Assembly: GCA_023953835.1 (NCBI GenBank)
Contig: JAMLJB010000001.1
Span: forward strand, 1,860,001 to 1,924,000
Source of the DNA: Rhizobiaceae bacterium
GTDB lineage: Bacteria > Pseudomonadota > Alphaproteobacteria > Rhizobiales > Rhizobiaceae
Direction of reading: 5' to 3'
DNA: 64,000 nucleotides
Shown: positions 32,459-41,606 of the stretch, in pieces
Layout of the letters: each line of letters begins with the position of its first letter
How positions within the stretch are numbered: position 1 is the stretch's first letter
The notes under the pieces: model-generated
Databases searched by the model: none
What the model was told of the DNA's origin: nothing
What the model saw: only the letters and a program-made list of their open reading frames with translations
Made by a program: the position numbers and the translations under genes

Positions 32459-35400
32459 TCAGGCGTGGGCGGGCACTGCCGAGTGGCCGTCTTCCACCGG
32501 CTTGTGCTCATGCTTGTGCGCGAGGAAGGTGTAGAACATCGGCACCACGAACAGCGTGAACATCGTGCCGATCAGGATGCCGGTGAAAATCACCAGACCC
32601 ATCGAATAGCGCGAAGCCGCGCCCGCGCCTGCCGCCGTTATCAGCGGCACGACACCCAGCGCCATGGCGGCTGTGGTCATCAGGATCGGGCGGAGGCGGA
32701 CGCGGCCCGAAGCGATGATCGCTTCGCGGATCGACAGGCCGTGCTCCTCCTGCTGCTGGTTGGCAAACTCCACCAGAAGAATGCCGTGTTTCGTTATGAG
32801 GCCGATCAGCGTGATCAGGCCGACCTGTGTGTAGATGTTCAAGGTGCCGAGACCGATGTTGAGCGGCAGCACCGCACCGAAGATCGACAGCGGCACCGCC
32901 ATCATGATGATGAGCGGATCGCGGAAGCTCTCGAACTGCGCCGCAAGCACCAGGTAGATCACGATCACGGCCATGATGAAGGCGATCAGGATCGTGTTGC
33001 CCTGCTCTTTCTCCAGTCGCGACTGGCCGGAATAGTCTATGAAGAACCCTTCCGGCATCGTCTCCTGCGCGATCCGTTCCAGTTCCGCAAGGCCGTCGCC
33101 GGTCGTCACGCCCGGCAGCGGCAAAGCCGAGATTGTGGCCGAGTTCAACTGGTTGAACTGCTCGATGGCGGCAGGTGAAGCGTTGGTCGTTATGTGGACG
33201 ACAGCGGACAGCGGCACCATCTCGCCGGTTTCACTGCGCACGAACAGGTCGCCAAGCTTGCTCGGATTGTTCCGGTATTCCTGCGGCATCTGCATGATGA
33301 CGTCGTAGCTGTCGGAATCGCGGTCGAACTTCGAGATTTCCCCATCACCGACCAGAAGGCTCATCGTCCGGCCAATGTCCGCAATGGGAATGTTCAGCGC
33401 CGCCGCGCGATCGCGGTCGATCGTTACCGTGACCTGCGGCGTGTCGTAGGACATCGAGTTCTGGACCACGATAAAGCGTCCGGTCGCCTGCGCCTTCTGC
33501 TTGATCTCGTCGGCGACCTCGAAAACGCGCGAGGCATCGCCTGTGGTGCGCACCACCATGGTGATCGGCAGGCCGCCGCCGGAGCCGGGCAGGGTGGGCG
33601 GCGCAAAGACGAATGCCTCGACGCCTGCGACCTTGGAGATACGGCCCTGTATGTCGGCCTGCAACTCCTTCGATGAGCGTTCGCGGTCGGCCCAGTCCTT
33701 GAAGGCGAAGCCGACAAAGGCCTGGTTTGTCGCGCCGCTGGCGAACGCTACGACGGAGAAGATCGCGCGGGTTTCGGGAATGTCCTGCACCAGCTCGGTC
33801 ATCTGCTTCACATAGGTTTCGGTATAGTCCGAGGTCGCGTAGTTCGGCGCGGTCACCAGCGTCAGCAGGAACCCCTGATCCTCTTCCGGCGCCAGTTCGG
33901 TCGAGGTCTTCATGAACATGAAGCCGGTGACGCCGATCAGCGCCAGAACCATCAGCAGCATGACCGGGCGCATGTTCAACGAGCCTGTGACCATGCGTTC
34001 ATAAACGCGCTCGACCCGCTCGAAGCTGTTGTCCACGAATCGCTGGAAACGTCCCGGCTGGCCCTCCTTCAGGATGCGTGCGGCCATCATCGGCGTCACC
34101 GTCAGCGCGATGATGCCGGACAGGACGACCGCGCCTGCGAGCGTGAACGCGAACTCGCGGAACAGTGCGCCGGTCAGGCCGCCGATGAAGGCGAGCGGCG
34201 CGAAAACGGCGGCAAGGGTGATGGTCATGGCAACGACGGGCGCTGCGATCTCGCGCATGCCGCTGAACGCCGCCTGCAGCGGCGTCATGTGGTCCTGTTC
34301 CATATGGCGATGGATGTTTTCGACCACGACGATTGCGTCGTCCACGACAAGGCCGATGGCGAGCACCATTGCCAGAAGCGACAGCAGGTTGATCGAATAG
34401 CCCATGAAGTAGAGCACGAAACAGACACCGACCAGCGACAGCGGGATGGTGATGATCGGCATCAGGACCGAACGGAAGGAACCCAGGAACAGCAGGATCA
34501 CGACGACGACGATGGCGACGGCCTCGCCGATGGTCTTGAACACCTCCTCGATGGAGGCGCTGATCTGCTCGGTCGAGTCGTAGACGACTTCCATCGACAT
34601 GCCCTGCGGCAATGTCCGCTGGATGGCCCCGACTTCCTTCGTGACTTCTTCCGCGACGCTCAGCGGATTGGCCGCCGGCGTCGGGAAGATGCCGAGGAAG
34701 ATGCCGGGCTTGCCGTTGAAACTGACGCGCGCGTCCGTATTCTCGGCTGCCAGTTCCACCTTCGCGACGTCACCCAGCCTGACGACGTTGCCGTCTGTCG
34801 TGCGCAGGGGCAGCGCGGCAAAGCCTTCCGGCGTCTGCAGCGTCGATTTCACCGTAATGGTGTGCACCACATATTCGTTCTGGGTGCTGCCGGGCGCCGA
34901 GAGGAAGTTGGCATTGGCGATGGCGGCGAGCACTTCCGTCGCGGTCAGGCCGCGCGCCGCGAGCGCGACCGGATTGACCCGCACGCGCATCGAATAGTCG
35001 GCCGCGCCGAGTATCTGGGCGTCGGCGACGCCTTCGACCGTGGACATGCGGGGCCGGATAACGCGCTCGATATATTCGGTTACCTGCTCCGGCGTCATAT
35101 TGGGGTTCTGGAGCGTGATGTACATGAGCGCGAACTGGTCGCCCGTGCCCTTCACGATCACCGGGTCCTGCGCATCCTCGGGCAACTGGCCGCGAACGCC
35201 CTGCACCTTCGAGAGCACTTCAGTGACCGCGACATCCGGGTTGGAGCCGAGCTTCATCTGCACGGTCACGACGCTCACCGAGGATCGGCTGGAAGAGGTC
35301 ACGTAGTCCACATTCTCGGTGGACGACACGGCGCGCGCGATGGGCGCGGTGATGAAACCCTGCACCAAATCCGCGCTTGCGCCCGGATAGCTGGTTGTGA

Positions 35401-35539
35401 TCGTCACCACCGTTTCGTCCACCTTGGGATACTGGCGGATCGGAAGCTGGACGATCGCCTGCAAACCCAGCAGCATGATCATCAGCGCCAGCACGGTGGT
35501 GAACACCGGGCGGCGAATGAAGAAATCTGAAAAGTTCAT
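32459..35539 (-). CDS. RND multidrug efflux permease (HAE1 family)
   Basis: A 1026-residue inner-membrane pump with 12 transmembrane segments and two large periplasmic loops. It starts MNFSDFFIRRPVFTTVLALM. The proton-relay aspartates are present in IGLVVDDAIVVVENIHRH, and the matching lysine in GLITKHGILLVEFANQQQ. It works with the membrane-fusion protein encoded upstream (4-base ATGA overlap at 35536-35539) and a separately encoded outer-membrane channel, which is not in the window. Likely under control of the divergent TetR gene. Confidence 0.94.
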   Translation of the reverse strand: MNFSDFFIRRPVFTTVLALMIMLLGLQAIVQLPIRQYPKVDETVVTITTSYPGASADLVQGFITAPIARAVSSTENVDYVTSSSRSSVSVVTVQMKLGSNPDVAVTEVLSKVQGVRGQLPEDAQDPVIVKGTGDQFALMYITLQNPNMTPEQVTEYIERVIRPRMSTVEGVADAQILGAADYSMRVRVNPVALAARGLTATEVLAAIANANFLSAPGSTQNEYVVHTITVKSTLQTPEGFAALPLRTTDGNVVRLGDVAKVELAAENTDARVSFNGKPGIFLGIFPTPAANPLSVAEEVTKEVGAIQRTLPQGMSMEVVYDSTEQISASIEEVFKTIGEAVAIVVVVILLFLGSFRSVLMPIITIPLSLVGVCFVLYFMGYSINLLSLLAMVLAIGLVVDDAIVVVENIHRHMEQDHMTPLQAAFSGMREIAAPVVAMTITLAAVFAPLAFIGGLTGALFREFAFTLAGAVVLSGIIALTVTPMMAARILKEGQPGRFQRFVDNSFERVERVYERMVTGSLNMRPVMLLMVLALIGVTGFMFMKTSTELAPEEDQGFLLTLVTAPNYATSDYTETYVKQMTELVQDIPETRAIFSVVAFASGATNQAFVGFAFKDWADRERSSKELQADIQGRISKVAGVEAFVFAPPTLPGSGGGLPITMVVRTTGDASRVFEVADEIKQKAQATGRFIVVQNSMSYDTPQVTVTIDRDRAAALNIPIADIGRTMSLLVGDGEISKFDRDSDSYDVIMQMPQEYRNNPSKLGDLFVRSETGEMVPLSAVVHITTNASPAAIEQFNQLNSATISALPLPGVTTGDGLAELERIAQETMPEGFFIDYSGQSRLEKEQGNTILIAFIMAVIVIYLVLAAQFESFRDPLIIMMAVPLSIFGAVLPLNIGLGTLNIYTQVGLITLIGLITKHGILLVEFANQQQEEHGLSIREAIIASGRVRLRPILMTTAAMALGVVPLITAAGAGAASRYSMGLVIFTGILIGTMFTLFVVPMFYTFLAHKHEHKPVEDGHSAVPAHA

Positions 35540-36741
35540 TGCGGCTGGCCCCTGGTGCCGAGGGTGATTGTGTTGTCGATCTTAACGGGCGAGCCGTTGG
35601 ACAGGCGGTTCTGGCCTGCCGTGACGACCATGTCTCCGACTTTAAGGCCGGACACGACCTCGATAGACCCTTCTGAACGGCGGCCCGTCCTGACGAATAC
35701 CTGTGCCGCGACGAGCTTCGGCTCCTGCGGCTTGGCGTCCCCGGACTGCGGCGTTTCCGGCTTGGCGACTTCGGCCGCGGTCGCCGCGCCCTGTGCCGGC
35801 GCGGGTGCGTCTTCCTTCTGCGCGTCGGCCGGGCGCACGACATAGGCATAGTCGCCATAGAGACTGGTCACGACGACCGTCTGACCGACGGCGATCACGT
35901 TTGGAACCTCGTCGAGTTGCACGCGCACCTGCACGAACTGGCCGGGGGTGAGCCTGCCCTGCGGGTTCGACACCTGTGCCCGCACGGAAACGAGCCGGTT
36001 GGCCGGGTCTACGCGCGGGTCGATGCCGGTGATCGTTCCGGTGAACGACAATTCGCCTTCGCGTGGCCCGAGCCGGAGCGCCTGGCCAATCTTGAGTTCG
36101 GACAGGTGCTGTTCGGGAAGGGTGAAATCGACGCGCATGGTTTCGAGGTCCTGGAGCGTGACCACGGTCGTTCCCGGCTCGAGATACTGGCCGTCATCGA
36201 TGCGCGGGATGCCGACTGTGCCCGAAAACGGTGCGCGAAGCTGCTTCTGGTCGAGCACGGCCTGCATCCTGTTGACCTGAGCCTCCGAACTCACCGATGC
36301 GGCGCGGGCTTCGTCCAGCGTCGATTGCGAACCTACGCCCCGGCGTTGCAGTTCAAGCGCGCGATCCAGAGCCAGCCTGTTGTTGGCGGCGGTCGCTTTG
36401 CCGGCTTCGAGATCGGCGCGTTCCACCGCATCATCGAGCTGGACGAGAACCTGTCCGGCCTCCACCTTGTCGTTGGCCTTGAACAGGATGTCCTTGACGA
36501 TGCCCATCGTTTCGACCGACAGGTTCACGCCCTGGTTGGCTGCGACCGTTCCGAGTGCCTCCAGCTCGGGCGTCCAGCTTGTTTCCTTCACCTCCTCGGT
36601 GGAAACGGTGATTTCAGGGCGCGGCATATTCGCGAAATAGGCCGCGATGCCTTTGTCGCGCATGAAATTGAAACCCACCACGCCGACAACGATAACGGCG
36701 ACAAGCAGGAGCAGCAGGGCTGCAATAAGGAAACGCTTCAC
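35536..36741 (-). CDS. RND efflux membrane-fusion (periplasmic adaptor) protein
   Basis: A 401-residue adaptor with an N-terminal anchor (FLIAALLLLLVAVIVVGVVG), a lipoyl-type hairpin half (NLSVETMGIVKDILFKANDK and FKANDKVEAGQVLVQLDDAV), a helical hairpin (residues ~105-165) and beta-barrel (LRAPFSGTVGIPRIDDGQYL). A Pro/Ala/Glu-rich insertion (EDAPAPAQGAATAAEVAKPE) near residue 315 splits the C-terminal membrane-proximal domain, which is unusual. It overlaps the permease start by 4 bases and is the first gene of the efflux operon. Confidence 0.92.
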   Translation of the reverse strand: MKRFLIAALLLLLVAVIVVGVVGFNFMRDKGIAAYFANMPRPEITVSTEEVKETSWTPELEALGTVAANQGVNLSVETMGIVKDILFKANDKVEAGQVLVQLDDAVERADLEAGKATAANNRLALDRALELQRRGVGSQSTLDEARAASVSSEAQVNRMQAVLDQKQLRAPFSGTVGIPRIDDGQYLEPGTTVVTLQDLETMRVDFTLPEQHLSELKIGQALRLGPREGELSFTGTITGIDPRVDPANRLVSVRAQVSNPQGRLTPGQFVQVRVQLDEVPNVIAVGQTVVVTSLYGDYAYVVRPADAQKEDAPAPAQGAATAAEVAKPETPQSGDAKPQEPKLVAAQVFVRTGRRSEGSIEVVSGLKVGDMVVTAGQNRLSNGSPVKIDNTITLGTRGQPQ

Positions 36742-36801
36742 GATGACCTCACCGAGGTTTGTATTCTATGGATAGGTGTTGGGCAGGACCGAAAGGTCGG
36801 T

Positions 36802-36830
36802 GATATAAACCCATAGTCTGTAAAAGGCAA
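36802..36830 (-). promoter_or_regulatory. Promoter candidate for the RND operon
   Basis: On the minus strand TTGCCT (36830-36825), 17 bases, then TATATC (36807-36802). Each hexamer matches the sigma-70 consensus at 4/6 and the spacing is ideal. The transcript would start near 36795, about 55 bases before the adaptor ATG. The palindrome at 36839-36856 lies just upstream of its -35 box. Confidence 0.45.
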
Positions 36831-36838
36831 TCATTACT

Positions 36839-36856
36839 GTACCGTCTGGACGGTAC
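36839..36856. promoter_or_regulatory. Perfect palindrome GTACCGTC-TG-GACGGTAC, TetR operator candidate
   Basis: Two perfectly inverted 8-base half-sites with a 2-base spacer, in the short space between the RND operon and the divergent TetR gene. The length and near-continuous symmetry fit the operators of AcrR/TetR-type repressors. It would let the regulator control the efflux genes and itself. A second inverted repeat, ATTGGCA-N6-TGCCAAT (36873-36892), covers the TetR start codon. Confidence 0.65.
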
Positions 36857-36881
36857 TGCTGACATGATGTAAATTGGCATC

Positions 36882-37436
36882 ATGTTGCCAATGATCTGCC
36901 AGCGGAAAATCCCGGCCCGCGACAAGATTCTCGCCGCTGCGGTCGAAATATCGCACGAAAACGGTGCCGCGAACCTTTCGCTCGACGCGGTTGCGGCGCG
37001 CGCCGGAGTGTCCAAGGGCGGGCTGCTCTACCATTTCCCGACAAAGGCCGCGCTCATGCGGGCGATGGTCGAGACATTCGTTGCGCGCGTCGAGGCCGAC
37101 CTTGATGAAACCGTGAAGAACGGCGGCAATCTCCTGTCCGCCTTCGTGCGAATCACCAGTGAGGAATGTGCAAAGCCCGTGCCGGGAGCCGCCGGGGTGC
37201 TGGCCGCGATTGCCGAGGACCCGGACTTTCTCAAGCCGGTCAAGGTTTTTCAGCGGCGTTTGCTGGATCGCCTGCAATCGATTTCGGCCGATGCAGATGA
37301 GGTGCTGGTCATCTATCTCGCACTGGAGGGCCTGCGAAGCCTGCGCCTGTTCGATCTCGACGTGCTGACCGAAGAAGAGCAGCAGCGTGCGCTCGATGCG
37401 ATCACGAACCGGGCCGACAATTGCGTCCCCGGATGA
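36882..37436 (+). CDS. TetR/AcrR-family transcriptional regulator of the RND operon
   Basis: A 184-residue regulator. Residues ~10-58 form the helix-turn-helix domain (ARDKILAAAVEISHENGAAN, LDAVAARAGVSKGGLLYHFP), followed by a helical ligand-binding domain ending in a TetR C-terminal type (LALEGLRSLRLFDLDVLTEE). Start uncertain: ATG 36882 or ATG 36891, neither with a strong ribosome-binding site. Divergent from the efflux operon with the palindrome at 36839-36856 between them, so it probably represses the pump and itself until an effector binds. Confidence 0.88.
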   Translation: MLPMICQRKIPARDKILAAAVEISHENGAANLSLDAVAARAGVSKGGLLYHFPTKAALMRAMVETFVARVEADLDETVKNGGNLLSAFVRITSEECAKPVPGAAGVLAAIAEDPDFLKPVKVFQRRLLDRLQSISADADEVLVIYLALEGLRSLRLFDLDVLTEEEQQRALDAITNRADNCVPG

Positions 37437-37693
37437 ATGCCTGCCGTGCGGGCGAAATGCCGCTGGTGATGGACCCCGTCTTGCTCTTGCACAGAGTGTG
37501 AATCTCTGTAACGTTCGGTGAAGCGTGTTGCCCGTCTGACGGAAGCTGCGTTTGCAGGACAGGACATTGATATTTCCGTCTTTGCTGAAATTTAGAGCGT
37601 CATTTCGGGCAACCGCCAGAAGTTGGAACAAAGTTGCGAGCCAAAATCACGATCCGCTCGATAGGGTAACGTGGTTTCACAGGAGGCAATTCG

Positions 37694-38719
37694 ATGTTCA
37701 AGAGACGCAGCATTCTCATCTCCGCCGCAATAGCCAGCGCCGTCCAGTTCGGGGGCTTGGGAATGGCCTTCGCGGACACCACCATCCTCAACGTGTCCTA
37801 TGACCCGACGCGTGAGCTCTACAAGGAATTCAACGCGGCCTTCGCAGCAAAATGGAAGGCGGAAACCGGGGAAACCGTGACCATTCAGGCGTCGCATGGC
37901 GGTTCGGGCAAGCAGGCCCGCGCGGTCATCGACGGCCTCGACGCCGATGTCGTGACGCTTGCGCTGGAAAGCGATATCGACGCCATCGTCAAGAACACGG
38001 GCAAGATTCCCGCCGACTGGCGCAGCCGGCTGCCCAACAATTCCGCCCCTTACACGTCCACCATCGTGTTCCTGGTGCGCAAGGGCAACCCGAAGGGCGT
38101 TCACGACTGGGGCGATCTCGTGAAGGAAGGTGTTGAAATCATCACGCCCAATCCCAAGACATCGGGCGGCGCGCGCTGGAACTATCTCGCGGCCTGGGCC
38201 TGGGCCTACAAGCAATATGGCGGCGACGAGGAAAAGATCAGGGCCTATATCGCCGAACTGTTCAAGCACGTTCCCGTCCTCGACACGGGAGCGCGGGGCT
38301 CGCTCACGACCTTCGCACAGCGGCAACTGGGCGACGTGCTTCTCGCATGGGAGAACGAGGCCGCGCTCGCCGGAGCCGAGTTCGGAGCGGATCAGTTCGA
38401 CATCGTCGTTCCTCCGTCATCGATCCTGGCCGAGCCTCCGGTCGCGCTGGTCGATGGCAATGTCGACGCGAAGGGGACCCGCAAGGTCGCGCAGGCCTAT
38501 CTCGAATATCTCTATTCGGAAGAGGGCCAGAAGATCGCCGCCAAGCACTTTTACCGCCCGTCCAATCCTTCGGTCGTCCCGGCGGAGGAACTTCAGAAAC
38601 TGCCGAAGCTCGATCTCATCTCGATCGACGACCCGATCTTCGGCGGCTGGGCCAAGGCGCAACCCTATCATTTCGGGGATGGCGGCACTTTCGATCAACT
38701 CTACAAGCCGACCAACTAG
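37694..38719 (+). CDS. Sulfate ABC transporter periplasmic binding protein
   Basis: A 341-residue protein with signal peptide (LISAAIASAVQFGGLGMAFA) and the sulfate/thiosulfate-binding fold: TILNVSYDPTRELYKEFNAA, TIQASHGGSGKQARAVIDGL and ITPNPKTSGGARWNYLAAWA are family hallmarks. It could be called Sbp or CysP; the sequence does not separate sulfate from thiosulfate preference. ATG at 37694 is preceded by AGGAGG. It heads the operon binding protein-cysT-cysW-cysA. The 257 bases upstream (37437-37693) hold no recognisable gene or clear regulator site. Confidence 0.93.
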   Translation: MFKRRSILISAAIASAVQFGGLGMAFADTTILNVSYDPTRELYKEFNAAFAAKWKAETGETVTIQASHGGSGKQARAVIDGLDADVVTLALESDIDAIVKNTGKIPADWRSRLPNNSAPYTSTIVFLVRKGNPKGVHDWGDLVKEGVEIITPNPKTSGGARWNYLAAWAWAYKQYGGDEEKIRAYIAELFKHVPVLDTGARGSLTTFAQRQLGDVLLAWENEAALAGAEFGADQFDIVVPPSSILAEPPVALVDGNVDAKGTRKVAQAYLEYLYSEEGQKIAAKHFYRPSNPSVVPAEELQKLPKLDLISIDDPIFGGWAKAQPYHFGDGGTFDQLYKPTN

Positions 38720-38722
38720 CCT

Positions 38723-39577
38723 ATGAGCATCGCTGCCGGCACATGGCGATTTCGGCAGCCGAGCGTCGTCCCGGGTTTCGGGCCGGCGCTTGGCTTCACG
38801 ATAGCCTATCTCAGCCTCATCGTCCTTATACCTCTGAGCGGCGTGGCGCTCAGGGCCGCCTCGCTGGGGTGGACCGGTTTCTGGTCGCTTGTCCTCGACG
38901 AACGGACATTGCGGGCGCTTGAAATATCGTTTGGAGCGTCGCTGGTCGCGGCCATCGTCAACGTCGTGTTCGGCACGCTGGTGGCATGGGTGCTGGTGCG
39001 CTATCGCTTCCCGGGGCGGCGGCTCATCGACGCCGCCGTCGACCTGCCCTTCGCGCTGCCGACGGCGGTTGCGGGCATATCGCTGGCCGCGATCTACGCG
39101 CCCAACGGCTGGATCGGCGGCCTGCTTGCCCCGCTCGGCATCAAGGTTGCCTTCACGCCGCTTGGCATCGTCGTGGCGCTCATCTTCGTCGGGCTGCCCT
39201 TCGTCGTGCGAACCGTTCAACCGGTGATGGAGGAGATCGACCGGGACGTCGAGGAAGCGGCGGCGACGCTCGGCGCGAATCGTTTCCAGACGGTGTTCCG
39301 GGTCATCCTGCCGGGCCTTGCGCCCGCCATCCTGACCGGCTTTGCGCTTTCCTTCGCGCGCGCGGTCGGTGAATACGGGTCCGTCATCTTCATCGCGGGC
39401 AATATTCCCTATGTCTCGGAAATCGCGCCCCTGCTGATCGTCATCCGGCTGGAGGAGTTCAACTATGCCGGGGCGACGGCGATCGCCGCGATCATGCTCT
39501 TGATTTCCTTCGTCATGCTGTTCGCGATCAACCTGATCCAGACCTGGAGCCGGCGGAGGTATGGCTATGGTGCTTGA
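38723..39577 (+). CDS. cysT: Sulfate ABC transporter permease CysT
   Basis: A 284-residue membrane protein with six transmembrane segments, beginning [20 protein letters not shown]. The permease loop that contacts the ATPase is [20 protein letters not shown] followed by ILPGLAPAI (EAA motif). [20 protein letters not shown] and [20 protein letters not shown] are typical of CysT. Three bases separate it from the binding protein stop, and it overlaps cysW by 17 bases. Confidence 0.93.
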   Translation: MSIAAGTWRFRQPSVVPGFGPALGFTIAYLSLIVLIPLSGVALRAASLGWTGFWSLVLDERTLRALEISFGASLVAAIVNVVFGTLVAWVLVRYRFPGRRLIDAAVDLPFALPTAVAGISLAAIYAPNGWIGGLLAPLGIKVAFTPLGIVVALIFVGLPFVVRTVQPVMEEIDRDVEEAAATLGANRFQTVFRVILPGLAPAILTGFALSFARAVGEYGSVIFIAGNIPYVSEIAPLLIVIRLEEFNYAGATAIAAIMLLISFVMLFAINLIQTWSRRRYGYGA

Positions 39578-40493
39578 GGCGACCGACCGCATGGCGGATG
39601 TCGAGGATACGTCCTTGCGTGGAAAGCCGACCGCGCGGCGGCGCGGCGGCAAGCGGCCCGATCCGGTCAGCGAAAGCATCGGCGTCAGGACCGCACTGAC
39701 CGCGCTGGCGCTTGCTTTTCTTGCGCTCGTCCTGCTCCTGCCGCTGGTCGCCGTGTTCGCGGAGGCTTTTCGGAAGGGCCCGCAAGAGTTCTTCCTGTCG
39801 CTCAACGATCCCGATACTTTCGCCGCGATCCGGCTGACCCTGACCGTGGCTGCAATCGCCGTGCCGCTCAATCTCGTTTTCGGCGTCGTTGCGGCGTGGG
39901 CCATCGCCAAGTTCGAATTCAAGGGCAAGGCATTCCTCACCACGCTGATCGACCTGCCGTTTTCGGTTTCCCCGGTCATTTCCGGTCTGGTCTACGTGCT
40001 GTTGTTCAGTTCCAGCAGCGTGCTCGGACCATGGCTCAAGAGCCACGGCATCGAAATCCTGTTCGCGCTTCCGGGCATCGTCCTGGCAACGATTTTCGTC
40101 ACTTTTCCCTTCGTCGCGCGCGAACTGATTCCGCTGATGCAGGAGCAGGGCACGAGTGAGGAAGAAGCCGCGCTTTCGCTGGGCGCTTCCGGCTGGCAGA
40201 CCTTCTGGTATGTCACGCTTCCGAACATCAAATGGGGGCTGCTCTACGGCGTTCTTTTGTGCAACGCCCGGGCCATGGGTGAGTTCGGCGCCGTGTCGGT
40301 GGTTTCCGGCCACATTCGCGGCCTGACCAACACCATGCCGCTGCATGTCGAAATCCTCTACAACGAGTACAATTTCGTGGCCGCCTTCGCCGTCGCCACG
40401 CTGCTTGCAGGGCTGGCGCTTGTCACGCTCGTGCTGAAATCCATCCTCGAATATCGCTATGGCGACGAGATCGCCGCTGCGAAGAAGCATTAG
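39561..40493 (+). CDS. cysW: Sulfate ABC transporter permease CysW
   Basis: A 310-residue permease. An N-terminal arginine-rich extension of about 30 residues precedes the first membrane span ([20 protein letters not shown]). The conserved EAA loop is [20 protein letters not shown], and [19 protein letters not shown] is characteristic of CysW. ATG 39561 or 39567 are both possible; GGAGGT lies 7 bases before the second. It pairs with CysT to form the channel and is followed by cysA after 9 bases. Confidence 0.93.
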   Translation: MAMVLEATDRMADVEDTSLRGKPTARRRGGKRPDPVSESIGVRTALTALALAFLALVLLLPLVAVFAEAFRKGPQEFFLSLNDPDTFAAIRLTLTVAAIAVPLNLVFGVVAAWAIAKFEFKGKAFLTTLIDLPFSVSPVISGLVYVLLFSSSSVLGPWLKSHGIEILFALPGIVLATIFVTFPFVARELIPLMQEQGTSEEEAALSLGASGWQTFWYVTLPNIKWGLLYGVLLCNARAMGEFGAVSVVSGHIRGLTNTMPLHVEILYNEYNFVAAFAVATLLAGLALVTLVLKSILEYRYGDEIAAAKKH

Positions 40494-40502
40494 GACCGCA
40501 CA

Positions 40503-41558
40503 ATGGACGTATCGATCCGCAATGTCCGCAAGGAGTTCGACCGGTTTCCGGCGCTGCACAACGTGTCGCTCGATATCCGCTCCGGCGAATTGATCGCCCT
40601 GCTCGGCCCCTCCGGCTCGGGCAAGACCACGCTGCTGCGGCTCATTGCGGGGCTGGAGACGCCGACCGAAGGGTCGATCTATTTCGGCAAGGAAGATGCC
40701 TCGCTCAAAAGCGTGCAGGAGCGCAATGTCGGCTTCGTGTTCCAGCACTACGCCCTGTTTCGGCACATGACCGTCGCCCAGAACATCGGCTTCGGCCTCA
40801 AGGTCCGCAAGGGTCCGATCCGGCCTTCCAATGAGGACATTCGCAAGCGCGCGCTCGAACTGCTCGACCTCGTGCAGCTTTCGGGCCTCGAGAATCGCTA
40901 TCCGAACCAGTTGTCCGGCGGGCAGAGGCAGCGCGTCGCGCTGGCCCGCGCCATGGCAATCGAGCCGCGCGTGCTTTTGCTCGACGAGCCGTTCGGCGCG
41001 CTCGATGCGCAGGTGCGCCGCGAACTGCGCCGCTGGCTGCGCGAGATCCATGACGCGACCGGCCATACGACCGTGTTCGTGACGCACGATCAGGAGGAAG
41101 CGCTGGAACTGGCCGACCGTGTCGTGGTCATGAGCCAGGGACGCATCGAGCAGGTCGGGACCGCCGACGATGCCTATGACCGGCCCAACTCGCCCTTCGT
41201 CTACGGTTTCATCGGCGACTCCTCGGCGCTGCCTGTGCGTATCGAAAACGGGCAGGTATGGCTGGCCGACAGGACCGTCGGCCTGACCGTCGAGGATGTG
41301 CCCGATGGAGACGCCGCACTTTATTTCCGGCCCCATGACGTGACGCTTCTGGACGGCTGCGGCGGCTGCATTGCAGGCACGGTGGCGGCCAGCAGGCGCG
41401 TTGCGGGAACGCGGCGCGTCGAATTGCAGATCGGCGGCGCGCAGCACCTCGTGGAGATCGAACTGCCGATTGAGCATCCGGCGGCGGAACGTTCGCGGAT
41501 CGCCTTTCGGCCCAATCGATGGAAGGTGTTCCCGGTCGCGGAGAGCCGAGCGGCCTGA
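40503..41558 (+). CDS. cysA: Sulfate/thiosulfate ABC transporter ATPase
   Basis: A 351-residue ATPase with Walker [15 protein letters not shown], signature [16 protein letters not shown], Walker [14 protein letters not shown] and the H-loop [15 protein letters not shown]. The C-terminal ~100 residues form the regulatory beta-barrel (TOBE-type) of CysA ([15 protein letters not shown]). It completes the sulfate uptake operon. Length and order (binding protein, T, W, A) match standard sulfate transporters. Confidence 0.95.
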   Translation: MDVSIRNVRKEFDRFPALHNVSLDIRSGELIALLGPSGSGKTTLLRLIAGLETPTEGSIYFGKEDASLKSVQERNVGFVFQHYALFRHMTVAQNIGFGLKVRKGPIRPSNEDIRKRALELLDLVQLSGLENRYPNQLSGGQRQRVALARAMAIEPRVLLLDEPFGALDAQVRRELRRWLREIHDATGHTTVFVTHDQEEALELADRVVVMSQGRIEQVGTADDAYDRPNSPFVYGFIGDSSALPVRIENGQVWLADRTVGLTVEDVPDGDAALYFRPHDVTLLDGCGGCIAGTVAASRRVAGTRRVELQIGGAQHLVEIELPIEHPAAERSRIAFRPNRWKVFPVAESRAA

Positions 41559-41606
41559 AGAAACCGCTGGCGGATTGCGGGCGGTCATGCCAAATGACGG
41601 TCCGTC

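Noticed and set aside
34289..35530. A 413-codon open frame antisense to the RND permease, rich in His, Asp and Arg
   Set aside because: Composition is that of a shadow frame produced by high-GC codon bias, with no start signal or family likeness; the opposite strand is an unmistakable RND pump.
39528..41588. A 686-codon open frame antisense to cysT/W/A
   Set aside because: Fully overlapped by three clear sulfate transporter genes; residue pattern is repetitive Arg/Gln/Asp/His without motif.
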